Assembly (NCBI RefSeq): GCF_022539315.1
Contig: NC_066315.1
Location: 119,727,374-119,791,373 of the forward strand
Direction of reading: 5' to 3'
DNA from: Serinus canaria
Lineage: Eukaryota; Chordata; Aves; Passeriformes; Fringillidae
Length of the DNA: 64,000 bases
Shown: in pieces, positions 50,831 through 62,400 of the stretch
How positions within the stretch are numbered: the stretch's first letter is position 1
Layout: every line of letters starts with the position of its first letter
The notes under the pieces: generated by a model
Seen by the model: only the letters and a program-made list of their open reading frames with translations
Told to the model about the DNA's origin: nothing
Databases searched by the model: none
Program-made: the position numbers and the translations under genes

Positions 50831-53494
50831 GCCAAGGAGAATTCCATGCAATTTCATCAGGAGTTTTGCATAAGGGCTGTTAGAGCATGTCCCTGGTTAA
50901 AACAAGAGACATCAAGTAAAGACAAAATATGAGAAGTATTTGCTTCTGGTAGCAAGCAAGGTGGACCACAGTCAGTGCTACACAGCATTCCAACTTACCT
51001 TTCCTCTTTCTAGGGGGAGTCCCAGACACAAGGGCAACACAATGGTTTGACATTCAGTGATGTGAATGTGCCAATGAACATGGCTGGTGATACTGTAGCA
51101 ACTACATTGTCTTTAACTCAAGTCTCATACGTAGTTCTTCAGCTGGGACACCAAAAACACCTAACAGTTCCTTTTCCATGTATGAATTAATCTCAGCAAA
51201 GGGGAGGAGGCCCTGCTGAGTTCATAATATTGAATACTGTAATACATTTGTCTCTAAAACTGCATTACATTAACTGCAAATAATGCAGCCTATATTCTTT
51301 CATACATATATTACTTTAATGAGCCATTAAAATGTCTAGTATTTCAAGCATACAAAAAGATCTATAGTTTGAGCTTCAGAAGTCATACAAATATCTTACA
51401 AGTGCCAATAGTACTCTCAACAGGAGAAATTTAGCCTGTCATTTATTTTTAAATTGCTCTTTCATTTTATTCCATAAAATGCATTTATTTACAAGGCAGT
51501 AGAAGGCAGTTGAAATCTTTAATACTGAATCAAGAAATCAAGTTAGAAAAAGCAAAATGGGAACATATATGTTGAATAATAGCCTGCTCCTAATCAGGTC
51601 CCAGGAAATCAGACTCATTTTCTCTTTTACTTTCTCTATTCAATTAATCAGAAAATCCTTCCCTTCCCACTGATCAAAGTTTCATATGGAAATCTGTCCC
51701 CTTGGAAAAAACAATATCCAGAAAGGGGCCATATACTTTGGTAGAGACCTCCAGAGGAGGCTATTGACCCCCCCCCAAGGAGGCTATTAAAATACAGAAA
51801 CGTTGAGTTTAGACCTCACCATGGGAATTCCCCAGCACTCAATTCTCCAGCACATGGCCTGTGAATGTGACAAGGGAGTCATTGATTCAGCCTTGCCACT
51901 TTTGTAAACTCCAAACAGTTTGAAACCACAGCAGATGCATGCCCAGAGGACTAAGGAAAGACAGAACACAGTTCCAGAACTATAACTATTTTCTATTGCA
52001 GACCAGCCTCACACGTCTTTTTGCCCTCTCATAAGTTTACTGCATCTTATTGCTTCTGTATTATTGGCTCAGGAACAGCACTCATAAATCTGTGAAATGT
52101 CTACATGGTATTATCCTTGCATAATCTTGGCATACTTGTAAATAAAATCCTTCACCAAATGGAAATTTACTGCCAGAAGTTTCTAGGCAGATGTGATTTT
52201 CCAAAATCTGTTATTTTACTCAGTATTCTACCAGAAGTCTAGTCTGTCCTGTATTTCTATATATGATGAATAATTTCAGTAATGTTATTTTAAAAGAACC
52301 TTTGAGTTCTGTAACTTCAATTTTTCCATCATTCTATATCTCAGAACTATTGCCATTGACTAATATGAAAAGGTAATTACAGCAGAGCAGCATTTTAGCT
52401 GATGCTAAAATATACACATATATCAAGAGTATTCAACAATTTCCTCCCCCTTTGTTCCAAAATAACTGCATATAATACCATATAACCTCTATTATAACTA
52501 AATGTATGTTTCATGGTTGTGAGAATTTTAATATATTTCATTCTACTGGTTCAATTTGTGTGATGGCTCAGCACCACTAGCAAGATTAAAAAAAACCAAA
52601 AAACAAACTTGTGCTGTCATACTTAGGAAGAATTACAGTTTTTGAGCCAAGAAGTAGCTCTGTCATGCAACAAAAGACTGTAATTCAACATACCTGAAAA
52701 AGCTCAGCAGCTTTGAAAGTGTGCCTATTAGACAGAAAAGACAGCTAAAGGACTAAACTGGACTAACAATGGAAAAACTTTGAAAAGGGACTTTGGAGTT
52801 TTCAATTGATGACTTTTTTTTTCCACCTTCCTAGCTTCTCTGAACAGTACTTTTTAATAAGGTTCTTAATTCTACTTGAGGCAATATGGAAATAATAGAA
52901 GACCAATTCATGTAGATATGTAAAAGCAAAGGAAGCCTTCAGAACAAGGGAATGAAACCACTGCAATTTCTAGTGTTTGTGGGAGAAAAAAAAAACAAAC
53001 AATGGAGAATGTCTGGGGAGGACTGAAACTCCTGAGACGCTAGAATGTATTCCAAAACACATTTGCAGCAACACTGCAAAATAGTGATAAGTGACTTAAA
53101 CAGTAGTAAGAAATTACATTGGATCTTTTTCCAAGATATATATAAAAAATTCACTTAATCTAACACTCTTGCAGACTAAAAACTTTATAGTCTTTATGTG
53201 TGCTGAAGAAGCTCTGCATTCCAGCATGGAGTTCTGTCACACCTATTTAAAGTCAAGTTCAGGCTTGACATGTGCTATACTCATATCCTTCATTTCTCCT
53301 TATTTATTTCCTTCTAAAGGCCGGAAGAGAAGTGTAAAAAAATGAGTGTATGCTATGTTAATAGTTACTACTCACTTGATAAGCATGCAAAAGCTTTATT
53401 CTCAGTAGGCCCATGCAGAGAGCACATGTATATACCACATGTATACATATATATTCACACACATATACATATGCAGGTGGAATAAAACACATTC
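50831..53494. other. intergenic DNA, no gene seen
   Basis: AT-rich DNA. A plus-strand open segment after a strong acceptor-like site (TTTCCTCTTTCTAG, exon start about 51014) is noted as a finding. A minus-strand open frame at 51787-51969 also has splice-like ends but no protein similarity that I recognise. Confidence 0.45.
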
Positions 53495-53545
53495 CGTGGA
53501 ATGGTTTGGATTGGAAAGGACCTCATCTACTTCCAACATCTCTGT
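53495..53545 (-). mobile_element. CR1 LINE 3' tail fragment, antisense
   Basis: GGAATGGTTTGGATTGGAAAGGACC and the following CTTCCAAC are the reverse complement of a CR1 3' end. Only the tail is clear. The next 200 bp (to about 53750) are moderately GC-rich and could be a diverged continuation. Confidence 0.6.
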
Positions 53546-53755
53546 GCTGGCCACCTGCAAGGCAGCAGTGTGGTCCCATCCTGCCCATGCCTGCACCACT
53601 GCTGTTGGTAAGGGCTGCTGGGGAACAAGGATGGGGCAAGTGAGTGCTCCCCTCACCCCTGTGAGGTGACAGGTAGCCAGAGTCACAAGCAGGAGTGGCA
53701 TCCTCTGCCAGCCTGTGCCTCAGCTGGGAGGCTGATCTCAGTACTGACCTCTCAC

Positions 53756-54500
53756 AAAATATTACTTGGAAGGGACTCACAAGGATCATCAAGTCCAACT
53801 CCTGGCCTCGGACAACATAGCCCCAAGAACTCCACCACGTGTGTGAGAGCATTGTCCAAATTCTTCTTGAACTTTGTCAGGTTTGGTGCCGTGACCACTT
53901 CCATGGGGAGCCCATTCCAGTTCCCAACCACCCTTTGGGTTGAGAACTTTTTTCTAATATTCAACTTAAACCTCCCCTGACACAGCCTCAGACCATTCCC
54001 TTGGGTCCTGTCACTGGTCACCACAGAGGAGAGATCAGTGCCTGCCCCTCCTCTTCCCCTCATGAGGGCACTGTAGACTGATGTGATCTCACCCCTCAGG
54101 CTCCTCCAGGCTGAACAGACCAAGTGACCTCAGCTGCTCCTCAAACAGCTTTCCTTCGAGGGCCTTCACCATTTTGGTTGCACTTTTTTGGACACTGTAA
54201 TAATTTAATGTCTTTTTGATATTGAGGAGCCCAACACTGCACACATGACTCAAGGTGAGGCTGCTCCAGTGCAGAGCAGAGCAGGACAATCCCCTCCCTT
54301 GCCTGGCTGGCCATGCTGTGCCTGATGCATCCCAGGACATGCTTGGCCTTCCTGTCTGCCAGGGCACTGCTGACTCAGATTGAATCATCAACCAGGACCC
54401 CTAGGTCCTTTTTTGTGGCACTGCTTTCCAGCATCTCATTCTCCATTCTGGACACACAACCAAGGTAGCTGCATCCAAGATGCAGAACCCAGAGCATCCC
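53756..54500 (-). mobile_element. CR1 LINE 3' part, antisense
   Basis: Starts with the 3' tail in reverse complement (ACTTGGAAGGGACTCACAAG) and continues through the 3' region. On the minus strand it gives fragments of ORF2, such as SATKMVKALEGKLFEEQLRSL and an LGLFSLEE block, with stops between them. This is an inactive copy of a different subfamily from that at 32 kb. Confidence 0.88.
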
Positions 54501-54693
54501 CGCTCACTTCTCTTCACTAGAAATTAGAGGAAGAAGTTAAAGGAAAAATAAAATCAGTTCCCACATCTTACAGTGGAAAAAATAATCGGAAGCTTTGTGA
54601 TAATATGAGGAGTCAGAATCAGGAGCCTCGAGAAGAATTTCATGATGTTTCCATGGAAAGTAAACATTGTTGTCTTGAAAGGGGCTCTTTCAC

Positions 54694-54861
54694 CCAGTGT
54701 GCAAGGAGTTGATCCATAGTCAGAGTGGAGGTTGTGTCTGATTTCCTTCATAGGGTAAGAGATGTTTCTTTCTTCTATTCTTCTGTTCTTAGTTGCTGCA
54801 ATTACTGAGACATTAAACAGAATTTTTCCATCTGGGAGAAGTACATCAACATTAGAATATA
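54694..54861 (-). other. candidate exon of unknown gene (low confidence)
   Basis: On the minus strand an acceptor (GATACTTGACTTCAG) opens a 55-codon segment beginning YSNVDVLLPDGKILFNVS and containing RNISYPMKEIRHNLHSDYG, with two N-glycosylation sequons. A plausible donor is GG/GTGAAAG at 54694. Its exit phase (1) fits the entry phase of the candidate at 48179-48282. The family is not recognised. It lies between an antisense CR1 and the end of the ATAD2-like gene. Confidence 0.3.
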
Positions 54862-56316
54862 CTGAAGTCAAGTATCACAGATAACTTAACGTTGCAATTT
54901 CTTTCTTCATTGCCTAACAAGAAAAAAAAGACAAATTAGGAGTCACACTGTGAATGCAAGCAAGAGAACCTTGTTAGCTTCTTCATCAAAAGAATCAAGA
55001 GTCTGTTGATACTTACAATTGTTAGTAATGTTTAGCCAATACATGTGCTAACATCTTTCTAGATCCGTTAGCTTCAAACAAATCCTTTGGCACCCAAAAC
55101 ACAGAGTAGGCTAGAGAGACTGGAGGAATCTGTATAATGGGACTATGGATCTTTATCAATGATGGTTTCAACAATGAGAAAAGAAGCAGTTCCCAAAGAA
55201 CCACAACTAAAAGCTGGAGCTGTTCTTTTCTGCACTCTGATTAAGTACTTGTTAGAGCAGCAAAGGCTGCTCCTGATCAACTCATGCAGGTACTCTGAAG
55301 AGCATATTTTTTTGGTTAAGGTAGAAGTAGAAAACAAATCAAAAAATCAAGTCCAGTAACAAAAGATCAAAATCCCTGAGAGCACATAAACAGGTCCCTA
55401 TTCACACCAAACCACATCATTGTGCTAGATGAGAGAAAGGTGGGTGCATTTTTCAGGACAATCAGAACAGAGTCTGTTCTAAATCTTTATCAGTTGTGGA
55501 AGAAGAGGTTGAGATGATTAGGGCCAAAGAGAACAGGCTTGCTCAATTTTTTAAGGCAGACTGAAATTTTATCTATTCTCAGTCACAAGCATCTGAAAGA
55601 CAAATGAATTCAAGGGCCTTGAAGCTGAAGATAGGTTGGATATCCAATCTTAATGAACTGAATACTGGGAATGCCCAACTGGGACCATGGGTGCCTGTGG
55701 AAGATTTCTGTCTACTTCTGACAACTCAGAAATCCTCTCTTAGAGGCAAAGATTAGAGAATTTCACTCATTAGCAAACTATCATAGGCAAAAAACTCCCT
55801 ATTTGTCAAATTAAAGATGCTTGGGCCATGCTAGTTAGAAATAAAGTCTGGTGAGACTAGGAAAAAGTCTCAAGTTCTTGTTATGCTGTATACTTAATTT
55901 CTTTTCAAGAATGGAATGACTACTATATAAGCATTACCACATTTGCCTGCCTGCAAGGGGGGAAAGAGGAAGTGACACACTGAGAAATGCACTCTCCTTT
56001 CATAACCTCCCACCCCTTAAGGGCTTCTGGAGAAAACTATTGACAGACTGAGGTTAACTGATTTAGAGCCCTGAGTGGGTGGACCCATTGCCTTCAAGCC
56101 TTTTCCTGCTGAAAATTATGCTACATACAACAAAGGTTTTGCAATACAGATGAATGTCTTCCATACTGAAATGAAAGCCTTGAGAGACAGGCAACTGAGC
56201 TGTATAGAGTAATGCCAAGTAAGCATGATGTTCACAGTGCACCCACACACATACACAACACTCACACACATGTGTAATAGCATGTGACACAAAGGGCTGC
56301 AAGACAAAAAGTTTAC
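54862..56316. other. presumed 3' end region of the ATAD2-like gene
   Basis: The last coding exon of an ATAD2-family gene should encode only about a dozen residues and should lie here, in phase 0, on the minus strand. The best splice acceptor is CTCTTTCCCCCCTTGCAG, opening an 18-codon frame with a stop at 55894-55950. Its residues do not resemble the usual ATAD2 ending, so it is only a candidate. A CA-rich stretch occurs at 56242-56272. Confidence 0.35.
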
Positions 56317-56445
56317 CTTCACTAACTCAGTTTTGTCATCGTCCTCCCGATGTCGGTAAATGCACTGGCTAAGAAGAGCATATAGTCTTTCCATGCGAGA
56401 TATGCTGACGTTCTCAGTTGCCACAATGACCAAATCCAGCACTTG
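56317..56445 (-). CDS. ATAD2-like exon: conserved C-terminal helical block
   Basis: 43 codons, phase 0 at both ends, between acceptor TTTTTTTTGCTTCAG and donor AAG/GTAAAC. Encodes QVLDLVIVATENVSISRMER then LYALLSQCIYRHREDDDKT. In ATAD2 the matching block (LENLYAVISQCIYRHRKD) lies about 15 residues from the C terminus, so one short exon should follow. Confidence 0.93.
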
Positions 56446-59400
56446 CTGAAGCAAAAAAAATGGAAACTGCAATTCAGAAAAGCACAAGATACATCCTACT
56501 TTCCTATATTGTTAAATAGAAGTGGCACTTCAGAAAACTGATTAAGTATCTCAAAAGATTTAATTGGAGGAAGCAAATTAATATTCCACACATCAGAGAC
56601 ATAGCTTGCATTTCAGACAGGATTTTCTTACTCATCACTATATGACATCAGTGATCATAACTGAGATTCAACTGCTTCTAGAACAGTGGAGAATGACACG
56701 ATCCACTTTGTCACAGAGTAGCTGCCTCAGGGAAGTCATGGTTGCATTTCATTAGAAATGCAATACAGAGCCCTAGAAAATGTGTCTTCAGAAACAAGCC
56801 TACAGATCTTCCAGACAGGGCTGTACCAGATGGAAACAGAAGCATCCTTAGGTGCTCATCTCTATCCATTAGCTGAATCTGTACTGTGGCTAACATCAGT
56901 CAGCTCCTACCCTTCAACTCAAGAGTGGATGAACTAGCAGAGAAGTCTGTAGGAAATTACTAATCTCTCACACAGTTCCTTGTGTTACCAAAGATGTGAA
57001 TGTGGTAATCTGGGGAAAGCAACACTAACAAGCTAGCAGCAGGACTGCAGGGGTTGTTCAGTAGCTGTGTGTTGTGGGAGATGTACCTGAAGAGAGCAGC
57101 CACACCACATAAAAATATTACTGCCTCACAACTGCTTGCCATCAGACTCAGCCTCCCTTAGATCAGCTACCAGAAGAATTAAATTCTACATCTAATATCG
57201 AGCAAATAAGTGAACACACATCCAAAAGAAACCCCCAAGAAAATAAACAAAATCAACTAAACAAAAACCCCATACAAAACCAAGCAGATCCATTTTGGAG
57301 GGGCTCTCTGCTATGAGCAGGGAGTTCCATTGACACCCATGTTAAGGAAACAAGTCTTCTAAAAGATGTGTTCCATGACTGTAGCTCTCTCTTCATGACT
57401 GAAACACATATGAGCAGAAACATCAGTAAGGGCTCTACCCTACAACTTCTCCAGTCAGTAGGCAATACTTTCAGATTACATGCCATTAGCATCCTGATTC
57501 TAGAAAAAACTATGTAGCTTTTTTAAATATACAAGCAGGCATAAACAACACAACCCCCTGAAATTTGCTTCCTTAGGAAGCCATCTTGGGAAGTTAATTT
57601 AACCTCTACAGTTCAGACCAACACTAAAATATGTGATAGAAATTATGCTGGTGAGCCCTTTTACCAAAGGAGACTTTCTCCCCACACAAGGGAAACAACC
57701 AAGTAATACTCCCTTTCTCATCACAGCAGGTAAACAGCAGCTTCCTCTGCTTTGACCGACCTCCAGAAATTCAACCTAGTAATTTCCTGAATTTTTCTTG
57801 TGGAAGGACAGGTCATTCTTCTACCCTCTCCAGTTCATGCAAAGGAACCTCTTTTTCCCTCTGCAGCTAGGCCCATGTTTGATCCTTTCCCTGACTATAC
57901 CTGTAACTTCAACAGGGGACTAGAAAAACTGTGTAACTATATGGATGCAAAATTCTAACACTGAATTTTGGAAGCATTTGAGAAAAGAAAATATTAGTAT
58001 TTTATCCAGGATGATCTTTTGATCAATCTTCTAATTTCAGGTTTAAAGTCATCACTGCTAAAAATCAAGATCCTTTTCCAGGTCCTAATTAATGAAAGCA
58101 TGCAAACAGCAAACCAAAAATACCCATCTCCCCAGTCCATCATAAAAACTGCTAACCAGCAGCAGCAGCAAGTTGACAGTGAGCTAACTTAAAATTTAAC
58201 AAATGCTTTTACATTGAAAATTAAGAAGAGAACAGTCTCCTAAAATACAGTTCACCAAAAGCAGCCATCAACACCACTCTGGAAACAACAGTCATTACAG
58301 GCTGAATTATTTCATAAGCTGTATATCCCTCTCAGTAATGGTTTAAATTGTCATTGGTTAGCAAGTGACTTAATTTACAACCATAGAGGTAGCAAGAAAA
58401 CATCCTACTTCAGTATCAACAAAATTGAAATTAGACTTACTCTGAGTTCAGAATAATCCACAGACACTCCCTGTGTGTGAATTTCCTTTGCTTCCCCATC
58501 ACATACTCGCAGTTGCTCATCCACCTGAGAATGTCCCACACAAGTTGTATGATGTACTTGTGAATCTGGAATTACACACATTTTTGAAATCAAGATTTCT
58601 CTTTATCTGGAATACAGTATCAGTGGAGTATCCTGTACCTGGAAAAGACTAGCCCTCTGCAATAACAGAGGCAGAATTGTTATCCATTTTTTTTTACAGA
58701 GAAATGCTTGACTTCTATCCTTCTAGTGCTGTTCCCTAAAAACTAGGGACTCAGAAATGAAAAAAAGTGCTAGAGAAAAAAGGCAGGGTAAAACTAAGAA
58801 AAAAATATTCATGCTGCCACTACAGCACTGCACAGTAAACCTAAAGTTAGAAAAACCAAACATAGTCTAAAAGAGTAGTTTTTTAGGTTAGGAAACACAT
58901 CTACACATCTTACATTTCAAACATTAGGACATAATTCTTCTATTCCACAGGGGTCTCTAGGTCCACACTGTTTAAGTAGAGCAGTACAGTTTACACTTAG
59001 GCTGCTTATTACTGGGAAGATACTTGTACAATTCAGTACCATTTGGAAAACAAACTGTAGAACCAAAAAAAAAAAAAAACCAAAAAAAACCAAAAACCAC
59101 CTGCCACTGTAAAAACCATGGCTGTAGCCAATGTAACTACAGGAGCAACATCGTTATGCAAGGAACACTGTGTGTTGATTTGAGAGAGACACAAAAGAAG
59201 TAACAGAATGAAATCCAAGAAGGATTAAACCTAATAAATAGTGTAACCCTCCTCAAGAACAAAAAGGAGCTAAATTACCTATCTGACCTTTCATTTCACT
59301 TACCACTTGAACCTGCATCTTCAACAGTTCTGGCTATTTGGCAATCTGGCATTTTACTCTCCTCTCTTAGGTCTGAACATTCAGGAAGCATGACACTCTT

Positions 59401-62400
59401 TTCTTCATCAGGGGATTTAGCCACAAGGGTCACTCTCTCACTTTCATTTTCTGTCCCATTTTTCTGTTGTCCTTGAAGTACATTTTCATGTTCTTCCATA
59501 GGACTGTCCTGGGAGGATACAAACTGAACATTCTTCCTCTTTACTGAGATACTTGAAGAGTCTTCCTTCATTCTGCATTTTCCTTTTGACTTATCTACAA
59601 AGAGATGCCAAAAAAAAAAAAGTAATCCAAAACATTCCCAAAGCAGTTCTTTCTTCAAAACGCAGCAGCAGCAGCAGCATCTTGCAAGGAAAATAACCAC
59701 AGGAGTTTCAGTACCATCTCTCTACATGTGTCTAGAGAAAAGGTTGCAAGTTAATGAGATCAGTTCTCTATTAGATATAGGCAGAGAAGGGAAAAACACT
59801 TTTTTGTGTAACTGAAAACTAGCTGAATATTCGAAACAGACACAGATAATGTTTTGAACTTCAAGATGTAAGTGCCATTAAATGTCAGTTGGGCCATCAA
59901 GGCCAGGCTCTCACAATGTCATGCAGCCAGTGCATTCCATTTCATAACCATACTGAATGAATGACCTCAGGATTCACCGCACAATTTGAAGCAGCATAAT
60001 GAAAAATTCAATGCCTCTGGCATGAAGAACCAAGCATCACAGGAACCTGCTTTTAGGCCACAGGAACAGAGAAGGTACTTTGGCACCTTCTCCAAGAAAC
60101 TCTGAATAAAACTCAACTTGCCATTAGAGCAGGAGTGTCCACAGGCACTGGAACCATCTTCCATTTCTCCTTACACTTTGGGTTAGCTTTCTTACACCCA
60201 CAGAGCAAAGAATTGGGTCTTGTATGGCTGGTTACAAAGCACAAGAAGTCTTAAAATCCTGAGCATCAAAAAAACATACCTCTTTCCTTACGAGATTCTT
60301 TAATTTTTTGGCAGCGTTGCTCAAAACCTTCATCCATTTCATTCCTCACTATGGAATATGCAGTATCACTCAAAGTAAAAGCTTTGTGCTTCAGGAGATG
60401 ATCTGAAATTTTACAGCCAGAACTGAGCATTTTCTACCAGTCAATGAAACTCTTTATTTTGGTTAATTAGAATGATTTTTTTTTTCATATGCAGGTTCTG
60501 AAAGGTTATCTCAGTCTGTATTTTCAGCATAAAACCAGAAAAGTTATTATTTAAGAAAAAGTACTAGTTACCAATGAACACATCTATCACAATTTCATAC
60601 CCAAACAATATATCTAAAACTAAAACATTTACACCCTGGCTAGAAATGCTCTCTGGGGTTGTTTAAAATTGTCTAATGGGGTTCTTTAAAATTATCTGAT
60701 ACCATATCCACTGTGGGATTACTGAACTTCCACAGACAAAATCTATCAATTCTTTTTTTCAAATTAGGGGTAAAAAATAAACCCATACCTGCAAGCCCTT
60801 TATTGGGTTTGTACTCTAAAGCATTGCTACAGATTAGATCAATGTCCTTTAGAAAATCTTTTGCAGTTAAGTACTGGTGCATGTCAATCTTGGAGAGAAC
60901 TGTCAAGAGGTCCATGGGCTGTTTAATGGTGTCCTTGTAATTGGTTGCCTACAAATTAAATATGCATGCTCAGAGATTTATGCTACAAAAATCAGTGACT
61001 TTCATTAAGTCAAATAAAGGACTTCATAAAAGCCCCAAATATTTATAACACCCTCAAAGATGCAGAAAATAACCAGCTTCTTGAAAATAGAAAAGGTATT
61101 TCAGGTGTCTTTGAAGAGACAGACCAGGAGAGGGGAGGAAAAAAGAAGCAGGGTGGTCAGAAGTGTGTGGGGAGCAGAGAAGGGAACTGGCGGGATGGAT
61201 TTCACTTCCTTTCAGAAAATCACAGCAGAGAAACCTCAGTCAGTGAGGTTCACCTTGGATTCTCTTTGTTGCTGGCAACAAGAAAAAAACTGAAGGATTT
61301 GCCCCTTTGAAGCACCTGTCCTAAGCATCTACTCTAGAATGAGATAACTGGACCCATAGTCTAAAAGGAGTCTAATGACTACTTTAAATGAGGACATCTA
61401 TATGTTTATAGGTTATTCACATCTTGGAAACTACAAGGAAGGAAAAAGACAAGTGAGTGGATGCTTAGGGGAATGAGACTTTGCTGAAATGCACAGCTAT
61501 CTTAAAACTAGTACTGACTTTGAAGTACATGCCCCTGGCATAGACTTATTCAATGAATTCAATGTGAAGTGTATGGGAGCAAGAAAAAACATGCAGCCCT
61601 TATGGTTGATAATATACTGAGAAAAGCCCCAGATGAAACTGGAATAGTATCTGAAAATTTATTTGACAAACTGCTGCTTCTACTCCTGTTCTCACAGAAA
61701 CTATTTAATCAAAGAGCTTTAGACTTCATTAAAACAGCCCTTTAGGTACTTTTTATAAATATAAAGTGATCTCTCTGCTTTTTAGTGCTGTAATATACCT
61801 ATGTATCCAAACCTTTCCATGGGCAAATTGTGTTGGCATTTGGTGTAACTGGCACTTGGACTAGATCATCCACGTAGATACCTTCTAACTGAAATATTCT
61901 AAAGTTTTAAAGACCTTTTAGAAAGAACATAGGGCTTTCAGTGAATACTCAAATAATAAAAATTTGAGAGTCTCAAGGAGTCAAGTAAAAACAAAATTCA
62001 CTTCCTTCTTCTTGGAAAATCACAATAGTACAGTCCTGGCATGAAAGATAAACCTTTCTAGAAAGAGCACAAGAACACCAAGAAACATAAACACAGAGGA
62101 ATTATGAATGCACACAGTTATAAGTGTATTATAAGTCAATACTAACCTCCTCTGAGACAATGGGCTTTGTAAATGCTTTGAAACGTTTGTCAATGACAAG
62201 TCTTTGAGCAACATCTCTTAAGTAAATCCTGAGTTCACGCAATGTATCCTCTTCCTGCTCTTCCAACTGCCTTATTTCTTCCTCTGTCAGCTTTCGAGGC
62301 TTAGGTGGGGGTGCTACAGGCAGCACTTCCAAAGGCTGGTAAGCTTAATTGAATCAGAAAGTTGCAGTTAATTGATGGAACTCATAAAAGCACATGAAAA

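Noticed and set aside
55022..55337. Two overlapping minus-strand frames near the end of the ATAD2-like gene
   Set aside because: They look partly protein-like, but they end in stops in different frames, lack a good acceptor, and match nothing recognised.
59658..59681. Short CAG/CTG run beside an ATAD2-like exon
   Set aside because: Only about six units, intronic, and too short to be notable.
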